From Devosia sp. (GTDB lineage: Bacteria; Pseudomonadota; Alphaproteobacteria; Rhizobiales; Devosiaceae): a DNA stretch of 64,000 nt. Below the pieces are notes generated by a model. It worked only from the letters and a program-made list of their open reading frames with translations, was not told where the DNA came from and ran no database searches. Location of the stretch: positions 124,001-188,000 of the forward strand of contig NZ_CP075529.1 of assembly GCF_025809055.1 (NCBI RefSeq), in the 5' to 3' direction. The translations under genes were made by a program, and so were the position numbers. Positions 18,213 through 26,052 of the stretch are shown piece after piece (position 1 is the first letter of the stretch; every line of letters starts with the position of its first letter).

Positions 18213-18963
18213 GTCCGGCTCCGATATAGGCTTCTACGACCCGCGGGTCCTTGGAAACGGTCTCATAGGGCCCCTCGGCCAGCACTTCGCCACGCGCCAG
18301 AACGGTGATCTTGTCCGACAGGTCGGCGACCACCGACAGGTTGTGCTCGACCATCAGAATGGTGCGCTTGGCCGAAATGCGCCGGATCAGCGCCGAAATG
18401 CGGCTTACGTCCTCCTGCGCCATGCCCGCCATGGGCTCATCCAGCAGCAGCATTTCCGGCTCCAGCGCCAGCGTCGTGGCGATTTCCAGCGCCCGCTTGC
18501 GCCCATAGCTGAGCTCGCCCGCATTTTCGCCGATGAAGGGCGTCAGCCCCACTTCCTCGACACGCTCGCGGGCTTCCTCGTCATAGGCGTTGAGCACCTT
18601 CTGATTGCGCCAGAAGTCAAAGCTGTCGCCGCGGCCGCGCTGCAGTGCGATGCGGACATTTTCCAACACGCTCATGCGCGGAAACACCGCCGAAATCTGA
18701 AAGGACCGCACCACGCCCAGCCGGGCGATGGCCGCCGGAGCGAGGCGCGTGATATCGCGGCCATTGAAGGTGATATTGCCGGCCGTCGGCTGCAGGAATT
18801 TCGTCAAAAGGTTGAAGCACGTGGTCTTGCCGGCGCCATTGGGGCCGATCAGCGCGTGGATCGTACCGCGCTCGACATCGAGGTCGACCCCGTTGACCGC
18901 GGTAAAGCCGGCAAACCGCTTGGTCAGCTGCCGGGCGGAAAGGATGATGTCGGGCGAACTCAT
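18205..18963 (-). CDS. HAAT-family ABC ATPase, LivG type
   Basis: 252 residues from the ATG at 18963; a longer frame adds 72 residues that only mirror the upstream SDR. Walker A is GPNGAGKTTCFNLLTKFLQP, the signature region LSYGRKRALEIATTLA has the SYG form usual in LivG, and Walker B is MLLLDEPMAGMAQED. The start overlaps the SDR stop by 4 bp (ATGA), making a tight operon. Confidence 0.95.
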   Translation of the reverse strand: MSSPDIILSARQLTKRFAGFTAVNGVDLDVERGTIHALIGPNGAGKTTCFNLLTKFLQPTAGNITFNGRDITRLAPAAIARLGVVRSFQISAVFPRMSVLENVRIALQRGRGDSFDFWRNQKVLNAYDEEARERVEEVGLTPFIGENAGELSYGRKRALEIATTLALEPEMLLLDEPMAGMAQEDVSRISALIRRISAKRTILMVEHNLSVVADLSDKITVLARGEVLAEGPYETVSKDPRVVEAYIGAGHA

Positions 18964-19745
18964 TTGGCGGTCCAGCCTCCGTCGATTGAAATGGTGGAGC
19001 CGGTGATCGACCGCGCCCAGTCCGAGCAGAGATAGGCGGCGAGTTCGGCGATCTCCTCGGGTTGCACGAATTGGCGCGTCGGCTGCGGCGCCAGCATAAC
19101 CTTGCGCACAACCTCCTCTTCGCTCAACCCATGGACGCGCGCCTGGTCCTTGACCTGGGCGGCCACCAGCGGTGTCCACACATAGCCCGGGCAGATGGCA
19201 TTGACCGTCACGCCCTTCTCGGCCGCTTCGAGCGCCACGGTGCGGGTCAGCCCGACCACGGCGTGCTTGGTCGCCACATAGGCCGATTTGAAGGGAGAGG
19301 CGCGCAGCCCGTGGGCCGAGGCGATGTTGATGATCCGGCCCCAGCCGCGCTCCACCATGCCGGGCAGGGCGCTGCGAATGGCATGAAAGGCGGAATCGAG
19401 GCTCACCGCGACAATGCGGTTCCAGTCGCCGGTCGGAAACTCCTCGATCGGCGCGACTTTCTGGATGCCGGCATTATTGACCAGCAAATCGATGCGTCCG
19501 AACTTGGCAATGACAGTATCGGCCAGGGCCTCGCTGGCCGCCTGGTCGGCAAGATCGGCGCCGAAATACACCACACGGCCATCCCCCAGGCCGTTCAACT
19601 CCTGAACGATTCCGGCGACGTCGGCATCAGACTCGATGCCGTTCAATGCTACGTCATGTCCCATGCTGGCAAACTTGTGCGCGATCGCGAGCCCGATTCC
19701 GCTCGTCGACCCCGTCACCAGCGCCACGCGCCTTGACTGGACCAT
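18960..19745 (-). CDS. short-chain dehydrogenase, 3-hydroxybutyrate dehydrogenase-like
   Basis: 261 residues from the ATG at 19745, which has AGGGG five bases ahead; a GTG at 19760 is an alternative. The NAD-binding TGSTSGIG, the NNAG motif (LLVNNAGIQKVAPIEEFP), and the catalytic Ser in NIASAHGL with YVATK are all present. The length and sequences such as SAYVATKHAVVGLTRTVA and CPGYVWTPLV resemble D-3-hydroxybutyrate dehydrogenases, which interconvert 3-hydroxybutyrate and acetoacetate. It is the first gene after a sigma-54 promoter and leads the Liv genes, so the transporter probably feeds it. Another hydroxy acid or ketone substrate cannot be excluded. Confidence 0.85.
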   Translation of the reverse strand: MVQSRRVALVTGSTSGIGLAIAHKFASMGHDVALNGIESDADVAGIVQELNGLGDGRVVYFGADLADQAASEALADTVIAKFGRIDLLVNNAGIQKVAPIEEFPTGDWNRIVAVSLDSAFHAIRSALPGMVERGWGRIINIASAHGLRASPFKSAYVATKHAVVGLTRTVALEAAEKGVTVNAICPGYVWTPLVAAQVKDQARVHGLSEEEVVRKVMLAPQPTRQFVQPEEIAELAAYLCSDWARSITGSTISIDGGWTAK

Positions 19746-19798
19746 CTCCACCCCTGTCACCGGCCATTGCGGCCGCTATTCTTTTGCAGGAGTACAGT

Positions 19799-19813
19799 GC
19801 AGGTTCCGTGCCA
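19799..19813 (-). promoter_or_regulatory. sigma-54 (-24/-12) promoter of the SDR-Liv operon
   Basis: On the minus strand the sequence reads TTTGGCACG-GAAC-CTGCAC. The -24 GG (19812-19811) and the -12 GC (19800-19799) are exactly 10 bases apart, as sigma-54 holoenzyme requires, and only one base of the TTGCA box differs. Transcription should start near 19788, leaving about 43 bases of leader before the ATG at 19745. A sigma-54 activator gene is immediately upstream. Confidence 0.78.
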
Positions 19814-19856
19814 AACCCGGATTTCCAGGCTTTTTGCATCGTCCGGACTACGTGTC

Positions 19857-19874
19857 TGTCCGAATATCAGGACA
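19857..19874. promoter_or_regulatory. putative upstream activating sequence 1
   Basis: TGTCC-GAATATCA-GGACA, an 18-bp dyad centred about 78 bases upstream of the predicted sigma-54 start. It has the same arms and total length as the site at 19887-19904. Confidence 0.65.
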
Positions 19875-19886
19875 TATTCTGCAATT

Positions 19887-19904
19887 TGTCCGGTAATCCG
19901 GACA
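19887..19904. promoter_or_regulatory. putative upstream activating sequence 2
   Basis: TGTCC-GGTAATCC-GGACA, an 18-bp dyad starting exactly 30 bp from the first one, near three helical turns. An adjoining GTCCGGAC palindrome at 19841-19848 uses the same half-sites in a closer spacing. Confidence 0.65.
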
Positions 19905-19956
19905 GGCAGTCGAGCGCGTCAGATGGAAACAGAACATTCCACGGACTCGATTGTCA

Positions 19957-20012
19957 CCCCGGCGCAGGCCGGGGCCCACAGGCCCCCTTCACCTCCCCCT
20001 AGATGGGGGAGG
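19957..20012. repeat. two GC-rich palindromes in the 387-bp gap before the activator gene
   Basis: CCCCGG / CCGGGG (19957-19974) and CCTCCCCC / GGGGGAGG (19992-20012) are consecutive hairpins, followed to about 20066 by GCTAGG-containing sequence without an ORF. They lie downstream of the activator gene and may end its transcript. The gap 19746-20132 otherwise contains the sigma-54 promoter and UAS pair described separately. Confidence 0.5.
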
Positions 20013-20132
20013 TAGCGTCGCTAGGCCCGCAGGGCCGTAGCAAAGCTAGGTGGGGGTGATTCCCCCGGTTCAGCAAAAAGGGCCACTCGCAGCGCCAGCT
20101 CAAACGTGACCAGATCCAACAGGCGAAAAACC

Positions 20133-21527
20133 CTATTCGAGTTGGTGCCGCTTGAGCTTCTCATAAAACTGCGACCGCGATACGCCCAGCCTTCGCGCCG
20201 CAGCGCTGCGCGAGCCGTCCTCGGCCGCCAGGGCATCCACCAGCGCGGCGCGTTCGGTGGCTGCGAGGCGGTCGGCCAGGTCGCCGGCAATCTGGTTTGG
20301 GGCCATCCGGGCCGCATCGCGGGGCAGGGCGCGGCGTACCAGCTCGATATCGATGACCTCACTCGGCGCCATGGCCGCAGCCCGTTCCAGCACATTGCGC
20401 AATTCGCGCACATTGCCTGGCCAGCCATGCCGGGTCAGCTGCTCCACCGCGTCGGGCGTCACCACCCAGCCGCGCTGGTCGCGCGGCCGGGGGATCGACT
20501 CGAGCAGGGATTCGGCGATTAGCCCGATATCGTCCAGCCGTTCGCGCAGCGGCGGCACATAGATGGTCAGCACGGCGATGCGGTAATAGAGGTCGGCGCG
20601 GAACGTCTTGTCCTCGAGCCTCTGTTCCAGCGGCTGCGACGTGGCGGCGATGATGCGCGCGTCCACCTTCTTGACCGTATTGGAGCCGAGCGGCTCGAAC
20701 TCGCCTTCCTGCAGGGCCCGCAGCAGCTTGGCCTGAAGGGCGGCCGGCATGTCGCCGATTTCGTCGAGAAACAGCGTTCCGCCATGCGCCAGCTCGAACT
20801 TGCCCTTGCGCGGCCTGCGGTCCGCCCCGGTGAAGGCCCCCGGTGCCACCCCGAAAAACTCCGCTTCCAGCAGCGCCTCGGGTATGGCCGCCACGTTGAC
20901 CGCGACAAAGGGGCCGTCTGCCCGGTCCGATTGCTGGTGCATGGCATGGGCCAGTAATTCCTTGCCCGTGCCGGTTTCCCCCAGGATGAGCGCCGCCCCG
21001 TCGCGCAGCGCAAAGCGTCTCACAATGGCCTTCAGCTCCCGCACCGGGGCGGAGGCGCCCACGAAACTGGAAAGCGAATATTTGGTCTGCCGTTCGCGGC
21101 TGAGGGCGGCCTGGGCCCGCGTCAGCTGCTTCTGCATGGTCTCGAATTTTTCGAGAATGGGCGCCAGGTAGTCGATTTCCTCGTAGAACACGAAGCCGAC
21201 CGCGCCCTGGATTTCGCCGTGCTCATTGCGCAGCGGCAGCCGGCACACCACAAATTGCTTGTCGTCGAAGGCCATGATGTCGATCAGGATCGGGCGCCCG
21301 GTCTCCACCACCCGCCGCAGCAGCGAATGCGGGATGATATCCTCCACCGGCTCGCCGACGATCTTTGCCTCCGGCGCAATGCCCAGAAGCTGACGATAGC
21401 GCTCGTCGATCCAGGTGATCCGGGCATCGGCATTGACGGTGATTGCTCCCTTGAAACTCTCGCCCAGCGACGAAAAGGCGTCGAGCACCGTGGCGACGGA
21501 TTTTGGGAGATTGGGGATTTCCTGCAT
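20133..21527 (-). CDS. sigma-54-dependent transcriptional activator with PAS domain
   Basis: 464 residues from the ATG at 21527; a TTG at 21587 with GGGG upstream would add 20 residues. Domains: a PAS-like sensor (about 25-130, ITWIDERYRQLLGIAPEAKI), a coiled linker, an AAA+ domain with Walker A GETGTGKE, the sigma-54 contact loop GAFTGA (APGAFTGADRR), Walker B GGTLFLDEIGDMP, and a Fis-type helix-turn-helix at the C-terminus (GSRSAAARRLGVSRSQFYEK). Such proteins are NtrC-class activators; with PAS rather than a receiver domain, signal perception is internal. It should bind the two TGTCC-N8-GGACA sites and drive the SDR-Liv operon. Confidence 0.93.
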   Translation of the reverse strand: MQEIPNLPKSVATVLDAFSSLGESFKGAITVNADARITWIDERYRQLLGIAPEAKIVGEPVEDIIPHSLLRRVVETGRPILIDIMAFDDKQFVVCRLPLRNEHGEIQGAVGFVFYEEIDYLAPILEKFETMQKQLTRAQAALSRERQTKYSLSSFVGASAPVRELKAIVRRFALRDGAALILGETGTGKELLAHAMHQQSDRADGPFVAVNVAAIPEALLEAEFFGVAPGAFTGADRRPRKGKFELAHGGTLFLDEIGDMPAALQAKLLRALQEGEFEPLGSNTVKKVDARIIAATSQPLEQRLEDKTFRADLYYRIAVLTIYVPPLRERLDDIGLIAESLLESIPRPRDQRGWVVTPDAVEQLTRHGWPGNVRELRNVLERAAAMAPSEVIDIELVRRALPRDAARMAPNQIAGDLADRLAATERAALVDALAAEDGSRSAAARRLGVSRSQFYEKLKRHQLE

Positions 21528-21631
21528 GGACGCGTGCGTTCGGGCCTGATCTTTGCCGCGGGCGGTCCCGGCGGCGGAAGGCTGCAACGTTACCCCAGAA
21601 GTGCGGCGCTGTCTCTCACGCCCGAGCCTGC

Positions 21632-22486
21632 TCAGTCCTTGCCGCTGTCCTCTGCCACAAGGACGAAGTCGAAAGGCGAGTGCCAGGCCGCACGGCCCGT
21701 GCTGTCTGGCTCGAATGGCGCAACCAGCGATTGCTTCACCCCAAACACGGTGTCCGATTCCAGATATGGATCGCCGCCGACAAAGGTGTGGGTGACCAGC
21801 TTCTGGTATCCCGGCGCCGTCACCAGATAGTGCATATGGGCGGGTCGATAGGGGTGCCGGCCCAGTGCCGCCAGCATCCGGCCGACCGGCCCGTCATCCG
21901 GAATGGGGTAGGATACCGGCTTGATGCCGATGAATTCATAGGCGCCATCCGCGCCGGTAATGAAGATGCCGCGATTGTTCCACTTGGGCTGAATACCCGG
22001 CTGCTGCACGTCGTAGAACCCGTCGGCATTGTCGCACCAGACGTCGATGCTGGCACCGGCGATGGGGGCGCCATCCATGTCGAGGACCCGGCCTTGGTAG
22101 CGGCAAGGTTCACCCTTGCCGTCGAGGCTGATCGTGTCGCCCATGGCTCGCACCGGGGCATCAGCCACATGGAACGGGCCAAAGACGGTGTTCTCTGTCG
22201 CGCCATCCGGCCGGCGGTTGTTGATCGCATCGACCAGCATGGAAAGGCCCAGAGTGTCCGAAAGCAGGATGAATTCCTGCCGCTCGGCGCTGCAGATTTG
22301 CCCGGTCTGGGTGAGGAAGGCGATACCGGCTTCCCATTCCGCCGGGGTCAGTTCGACCTCCTTGGCAAAGGCGTGCAGGTGCCGCACCAGGGCCGACATG
22401 ACCAGCGCCAGCCGCGCGTCGGCCTGCTCCCCGATGCGCGCATTGACCGCGGCGGCTGAATTGTCCTCGGTGAAAAAGCCGGTCAT
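21632..22486 (-). CDS. intradiol ring-cleavage dioxygenase, probably hydroxyquinol 1,2-dioxygenase
   Basis: 284 residues. The N-terminal helical dimerisation domain (about 1-100) precedes the catalytic beta-sandwich with GRVLDMDGAPIAGASIDVWC and the iron-ligand segment HPYRPAHMHY; a Tyr ligand lies in DNADGFYD or its neighbour. These enzymes use non-haem Fe3+ to open ortho-dihydroxy rings. Hydroxyquinol rather than catechol is favoured because the next gene is a maleylacetate reductase, which acts on the product (maleylacetate). It is last in an operon starting at 24775. Confidence 0.88.
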   Translation of the reverse strand: MTGFFTEDNSAAAVNARIGEQADARLALVMSALVRHLHAFAKEVELTPAEWEAGIAFLTQTGQICSAERQEFILLSDTLGLSMLVDAINNRRPDGATENTVFGPFHVADAPVRAMGDTISLDGKGEPCRYQGRVLDMDGAPIAGASIDVWCDNADGFYDVQQPGIQPKWNNRGIFITGADGAYEFIGIKPVSYPIPDDGPVGRMLAALGRHPYRPAHMHYLVTAPGYQKLVTHTFVGGDPYLESDTVFGVKQSLVAPFEPDSTGRAAWHSPFDFVLVAEDSGKD

Positions 22487-23556
22487 GCCATCCCTCCTGC
22501 TTCCGGCGCCCGCCCGGCCAGCGCGTTGTCCAGCATGATGCGCAACCGGCCGGCATCCAGCGGTGCCGGATTGGCATAGGGCGACGCCTGCAATTGCTCG
22601 ATGACCGTCGCGATACCGTCCGGCGTCATCCCCAGCGCCGCCAGGCTCACCGGCCCCCCATGACGGGTGACCAGTCCATGAATGGCCAGTTCCGGCCGCT
22701 CCGCGCCCAGGGCGCGTGCCATATCCGCATAGGCCTCCGGGGCCGCATCGCGATTATAGGCCAGTACATGCGGCAGCATCACGCAGTGGGTCGGCGCATG
22801 TGGCAGGTCGAACGTGCCACCGAGCACATGGCAGATCTTGTGGTGCAGGCCCATCGTGGTCGCGCCCAGGCATGTGCCGCACAGCCAGGCGGCGTAAAGT
22901 GCGGCGCTGCGCGCTTCGGCATCGGCAAGGTTGGTGCGCAGGGCCGGCAGCGCCCGCATCATGGCAGTCATGGCGTCCATCGCCATCAGCCGGATGATCG
23001 GCGTGCAATCGGGCGCGTAAAGGGCTTCGGCAGCATGCGCCAGCGCATTGATGCCGCTGGTCAGGCTCAGGCCCGCCGGCAGGGAATAGGTCAGTTCAGG
23101 GTCATAGATCACCAGCCCCGGCAGAATGGCGTCGGCCCGCCGCGTGGTTTTGCGCGCATGTTCGGTTTCGCCCAGGATCGGCGTTACTTCCGAGCCGGCA
23201 TAGGTTGTGGGAATGACGATATTGGGCAGCCCGGAGCGAACCGAAATCGCCTTGCCGAGCCCGGTGGTCGATCCCCCACCGACCGATACCAGGCAGTCCG
23301 CCTGCAGATCCCCGGCAACGCGCATCGCCCTTTCGGTCACATCGACCGGCGTGTGCATGCGTGCGCCATCGAAATAACCGGCGCCTCTTGCCCCGATACT
23401 CGCCCCGATCTGGCGGCCCAGTCCTGCCTGCTCGGGCGTGGTCAGCACCAGCGCCCGCTGCAGGTTCCGCTCATCCAGCAGGCCCGCCAGTTCATGCCGC
23501 GCGCCGGCGCCGAACCGGATGGTGGCTGGCAGGGTCCTGTGGGTGAATGCGCGCAT
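22483..23556 (-). CDS. maleylacetate reductase (iron-containing alcohol dehydrogenase family)
   Basis: 357 residues from the ATG at 23556. NAD(P) binding GGGSTTGLGKA is near 95 and the PTTYAGSEVTP segment near 118; metal or active-site histidines lie in AHAAEAL, HHKICHVLGG and HAPTHCVMLPH. This is the layout of maleylacetate reductases, which reduce maleylacetate to 3-oxoadipate with NADH or NADPH. Its stop overlaps the dioxygenase start by 4 bp, as expected for two consecutive pathway steps. Confidence 0.92.
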   Translation of the reverse strand: MRAFTHRTLPATIRFGAGARHELAGLLDERNLQRALVLTTPEQAGLGRQIGASIGARGAGYFDGARMHTPVDVTERAMRVAGDLQADCLVSVGGGSTTGLGKAISVRSGLPNIVIPTTYAGSEVTPILGETEHARKTTRRADAILPGLVIYDPELTYSLPAGLSLTSGINALAHAAEALYAPDCTPIIRLMAMDAMTAMMRALPALRTNLADAEARSAALYAAWLCGTCLGATTMGLHHKICHVLGGTFDLPHAPTHCVMLPHVLAYNRDAAPEAYADMARALGAERPELAIHGLVTRHGGPVSLAALGMTPDGIATVIEQLQASPYANPAPLDAGRLRIMLDNALAGRAPEAGGMA

Positions 23557-23564
23557 GGCCGGGT

Positions 23565-24188
23565 TTACGCTCCGGCCTGCATCGGGCTCGCCGACCCGGC
23601 CAGCCAGGCGCGCCCGCGGCCATAGAGGGCGTCGACTTCGGCGCCCACCAGCCCGGGCATGTCGCGTTTGACCACATAGCCGATCCGCGTCTGGATATAG
23701 GCCAGGTGGCGATAGCCCGCCGGGAACTGGGCCAAAAGGTCCGCATCCAGACTGAGTTGCGCCGCCGGATCGACCGGATCGAGCCGGTCCTTCTCGTAGA
23801 TGGGCTGGCGCAGCACCACGCCCCACTTGCCGTCGCGCTTTTCGAGGAAGTCGTAGAACCGCCCGGTGCAGACGACGTCGCAGACGACACCCTCCACCGG
23901 CCCGCGCTGGGAAATGGTCATCTTGGTCTGGGCGATGGCCCGCGAGCCATCGAGGTCGATGGATGTGCCGCCCAGAAAATGCAGGATGCTGACGCCCTTC
24001 TCGAAGCCCTCGCGGCTCACCCGGATGAATTCGTCGGCCGTGCCCTGGAACCAGGTGGCCTGCATCACGCCGTCGTCGTGCCAGACGCTGCGGAACCGGC
24101 TCCAGTCGCCGGCATCGCGCCACACTGCCCAGTTCTCGACCAGGTCGCGAATGGCAAGCCGGTCCAAAAGCTCTGCTGACATGGTCAT
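23565..24188 (-). CDS. NTF2/SnoaL-like fold protein of unknown activity
   Basis: 207 residues with an NTF2-like start (LLDRLAIRDLVENWAVWRDAGDWSRF) and the conserved curved-sheet segments FHFLGGTSIDLDGSRA-like and VCTGRFYDFLEKRDGKWGVV. Family members include small isomerases, decarboxylases and subunits of aromatic dioxygenases. The gene overlaps the FMN reductase by 4 bp and sits 9 bp ahead of maleylacetate reductase, so a step in hydroxyquinol formation or detoxification is plausible. A decarboxylase role on a hydroxybenzoate is one guess without direct evidence. Confidence 0.75.
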   Translation of the reverse strand: MTMSAELLDRLAIRDLVENWAVWRDAGDWSRFRSVWHDDGVMQATWFQGTADEFIRVSREGFEKGVSILHFLGGTSIDLDGSRAIAQTKMTISQRGPVEGVVCDVVCTGRFYDFLEKRDGKWGVVLRQPIYEKDRLDPVDPAAQLSLDADLLAQFPAGYRHLAYIQTRIGYVVKRDMPGLVGAEVDALYGRGRAWLAGSASPMQAGA

Positions 24189-24775
24189 GCCTGTTCTCCC
24201 TTGTTGACCGGTCCGCCGACCTTGCGGACGAACCGGGCAAATCCTTCGAGCTGGGTGGAAATCATCGCGCGGGTGGGCTCGTCACTCAGCACGCCCCGCC
24301 CAGCATCCACCTTGTCCTTGGCGAAAGACACGAAAACCTCCGGCTTGGTGAACACCAGGGCGTCCAGGAACACCATGATCTGGCGCATGTGATACTGAGA
24401 ACGCGCGCCGCCCAGCATGCCGGTCGCTGCCGATTGCAGCGCCACGGGCTTGTACTGGAAGGGCTGGTCGGGCAGCCGGGATACCCAGTCGAGTGCATTC
24501 TTGAGCACCCCGGGTACCGAAAAATTGTACTCGGGCGACACGAAGATCACCCCGTCTGCCGCGCGGACGGCGTCGCCGAGCGCAGTGACGGCCTCCGGGA
24601 AGCCGGTCCCGTTCTGGATATCGGCATTGTAGAGCGGCATGTCGCCGATCGGGGGCGCCATGGTGATGGTCACCCCGGCCGGTGCCAGTTCGGGCAGGGT
24701 ATTGGCCACCATGCGGTTGAACGAGCCCTGGCGCAGGCTGCCGCAGATTGTGAGCAGGGAGAGCGAAGTGGTCAT
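24185..24775 (-). CDS. NADPH-dependent FMN reductase / quinone reductase
   Basis: 196 residues of flavodoxin fold. GSLRQGSFNRMVANTL near residue 12 binds the FMN phosphate and PEYNFSVPGVLKNALDW near 80-96 is the family signature. Members give reduced flavin or reduce quinones and chromate. Here it could reduce hydroxybenzoquinone to hydroxyquinol or supply FMNH2 to a hydroxylase, but no hydroxylase is encoded nearby. It is the first gene of the dioxygenase operon, behind a hairpin at 24804-24830. Confidence 0.9.
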   Translation of the reverse strand: MTTSLSLLTICGSLRQGSFNRMVANTLPELAPAGVTITMAPPIGDMPLYNADIQNGTGFPEAVTALGDAVRAADGVIFVSPEYNFSVPGVLKNALDWVSRLPDQPFQYKPVALQSAATGMLGGARSQYHMRQIMVFLDALVFTKPEVFVSFAKDKVDAGRGVLSDEPTRAMISTQLEGFARFVRKVGGPVNKGEQA

Positions 24776-24803
24776 GTCTATCCGGGTCGGTCGGTGAGAA
24801 AGG

Positions 24804-24830
24804 CGGGCCGCACCGGTGTGGCGCGGCCCG
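24804..24830 (-). terminator. hairpin after tctC
   Basis: CGGGCCGC and GCGGCCCG are perfect 8-bp arms around an 11-base loop, between the tctC stop and the FMN reductase start. It has no T-run and may act as a partial terminator that leaves tctC more abundant than the enzymes. Confidence 0.5.
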
Positions 24831-24845
24831 GGTCTGGGTTAGGGA

Positions 24846-25811
24846 TCAGAGCTGGTCGATGCCGGCGTTGACGCGCACCTGCTGCCAGCGCTCCACTTCC
24901 GAGCCGATCTTGGCAGTGAAATCGGCCGGGTCCGAGGACTGCACGATATAGCCGCTCTCGCCGAGTTGCTGGATCAGCGCCTCGTCCTTGAGGGCTTCGG
25001 CCACCGCGGCATTGATTTCGCCAACCAGGGCGGCGTCCGTACCGGCCGGAACGGCAATGCCATACCAGGTCGAAACGTCGAAATCGGCAAATCCACCTTC
25101 GGCCACCGTGGCGACTTCGGGGATTTTCGGATGCCGTTCGGCGCTGGTCGCCACGATGGCCTTGATGTCGCCGCTGGTGATCTGGCCCAGCATGGGCGCG
25201 AGCACTTCGACCAGCATGTCCACCTCGCCGGACAGCACCGCTGCCAGCGCTTCGGGCGTGTTCTGGTAGGGGATGTGCATCATGTCGATGCCGGCGGTTT
25301 CCGCCAGCAGTTCACCGGCAAAGTGCTGTGAGGAGCCCACGCCGACACTGGCGAAGTTGAGCTCGCCCGGGCGTTCCTTGGACAGCGCGATGAGTTCTTC
25401 CAGCGTACTGGCTTCGAAATCGGGGCGCGCAATCACCACCAGCGGCATGGAGGCCACTTCCGAAATGCCCTGGAAATCGCTCACCGGGTCATAGGGCAGG
25501 CTGGCATACATGGCGCCTGCCACCGTGTGGCCATTGGCCATCATGTAGAGCGTATAGCCATCGGCATTGGCCTGGGCAGCCGCCGCCGCGCCGATCGTGC
25601 CACCGGCACCGGCGCGGTTCTCCACCACCACCGGCTGGCCAACCACGCGCGAAAGCGGATCGGCGACGATGCGGGCCAGCGTGTCGGTGCCACCACCGGC
25701 ACCATAGGCCACGATCATGTTGACGGGGCGCTCCGGCCAGGCCTGCGCAAGCGCCGGCGCGGTGAACGCGATTGCAGTCGCCAGTCCGGCGATCAGGGCA
25801 TGTGTCTTCAT
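24846..25811 (-). CDS. tctC: tripartite tricarboxylate transporter binding protein (Bug/TctC family)
   Basis: 321 residues from the ATG at 25811, with an excellent AAGGAGG upstream. Signal peptide LIAGLATAIAFTAPALA-Q; mature start WPERPVNMIVAYGAGGGTDT is typical of Bug proteins (the PxxPVxxxVPxxPGGxxD pattern). ENRAGAGGTIG near 75 closes the carboxylate-binding loop. The membrane partners TctB and TctA are encoded 1 kb away on the other strand beyond the IclR gene. The ligand is probably a carboxylic acid; aromatic acids feeding the hydroxyquinol route fit the context. Confidence 0.93.
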   Translation of the reverse strand: MKTHALIAGLATAIAFTAPALAQAWPERPVNMIVAYGAGGGTDTLARIVADPLSRVVGQPVVVENRAGAGGTIGAAAAAQANADGYTLYMMANGHTVAGAMYASLPYDPVSDFQGISEVASMPLVVIARPDFEASTLEELIALSKERPGELNFASVGVGSSQHFAGELLAETAGIDMMHIPYQNTPEALAAVLSGEVDMLVEVLAPMLGQITSGDIKAIVATSAERHPKIPEVATVAEGGFADFDVSTWYGIAVPAGTDAALVGEINAAVAEALKDEALIQQLGESGYIVQSSDPADFTAKIGSEVERWQQVRVNAGIDQL

Positions 25812-25835
25812 TGTCCTCCTCCTTGGTGGAAGGGT

Positions 25836-25851
25836 GTTCACATATGTAAAC
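25836..25851. promoter_or_regulatory. putative IclR operator at the tctC promoter
   Basis: GTTCAC-ATAT-GTAAAC, one base off a perfect dyad, 25 bp upstream of the tctC start codon. The same 6-4-6 dyad is found at 26841-26856, and TGTTC-N8-GAACA follows at 25852-25869. The rest of the 241-bp gap to the IclR gene holds GC-rich hairpins such as GCCTGCAGGC near 25970 but no gene. Confidence 0.65.
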
Positions 25852-26052
25852 TGTTCCAATCCATGAACAAATGGGCACGCGAATGCCTCGGCTGTCAAGA
25901 GGGTGGTGAAACGGGGCGGCGCGACGCGCGGCGTCCGGATCATCTCGCGCGGCATTGTGCGGACAGCGCCTGCAGGCCCACGGCCGTCATCCGCCTGCAG
26001 GCCTGGCCCGGCCGGCTTGCAAGCGAGCGGCTGAGCTCGAGCGCGAATGGAT

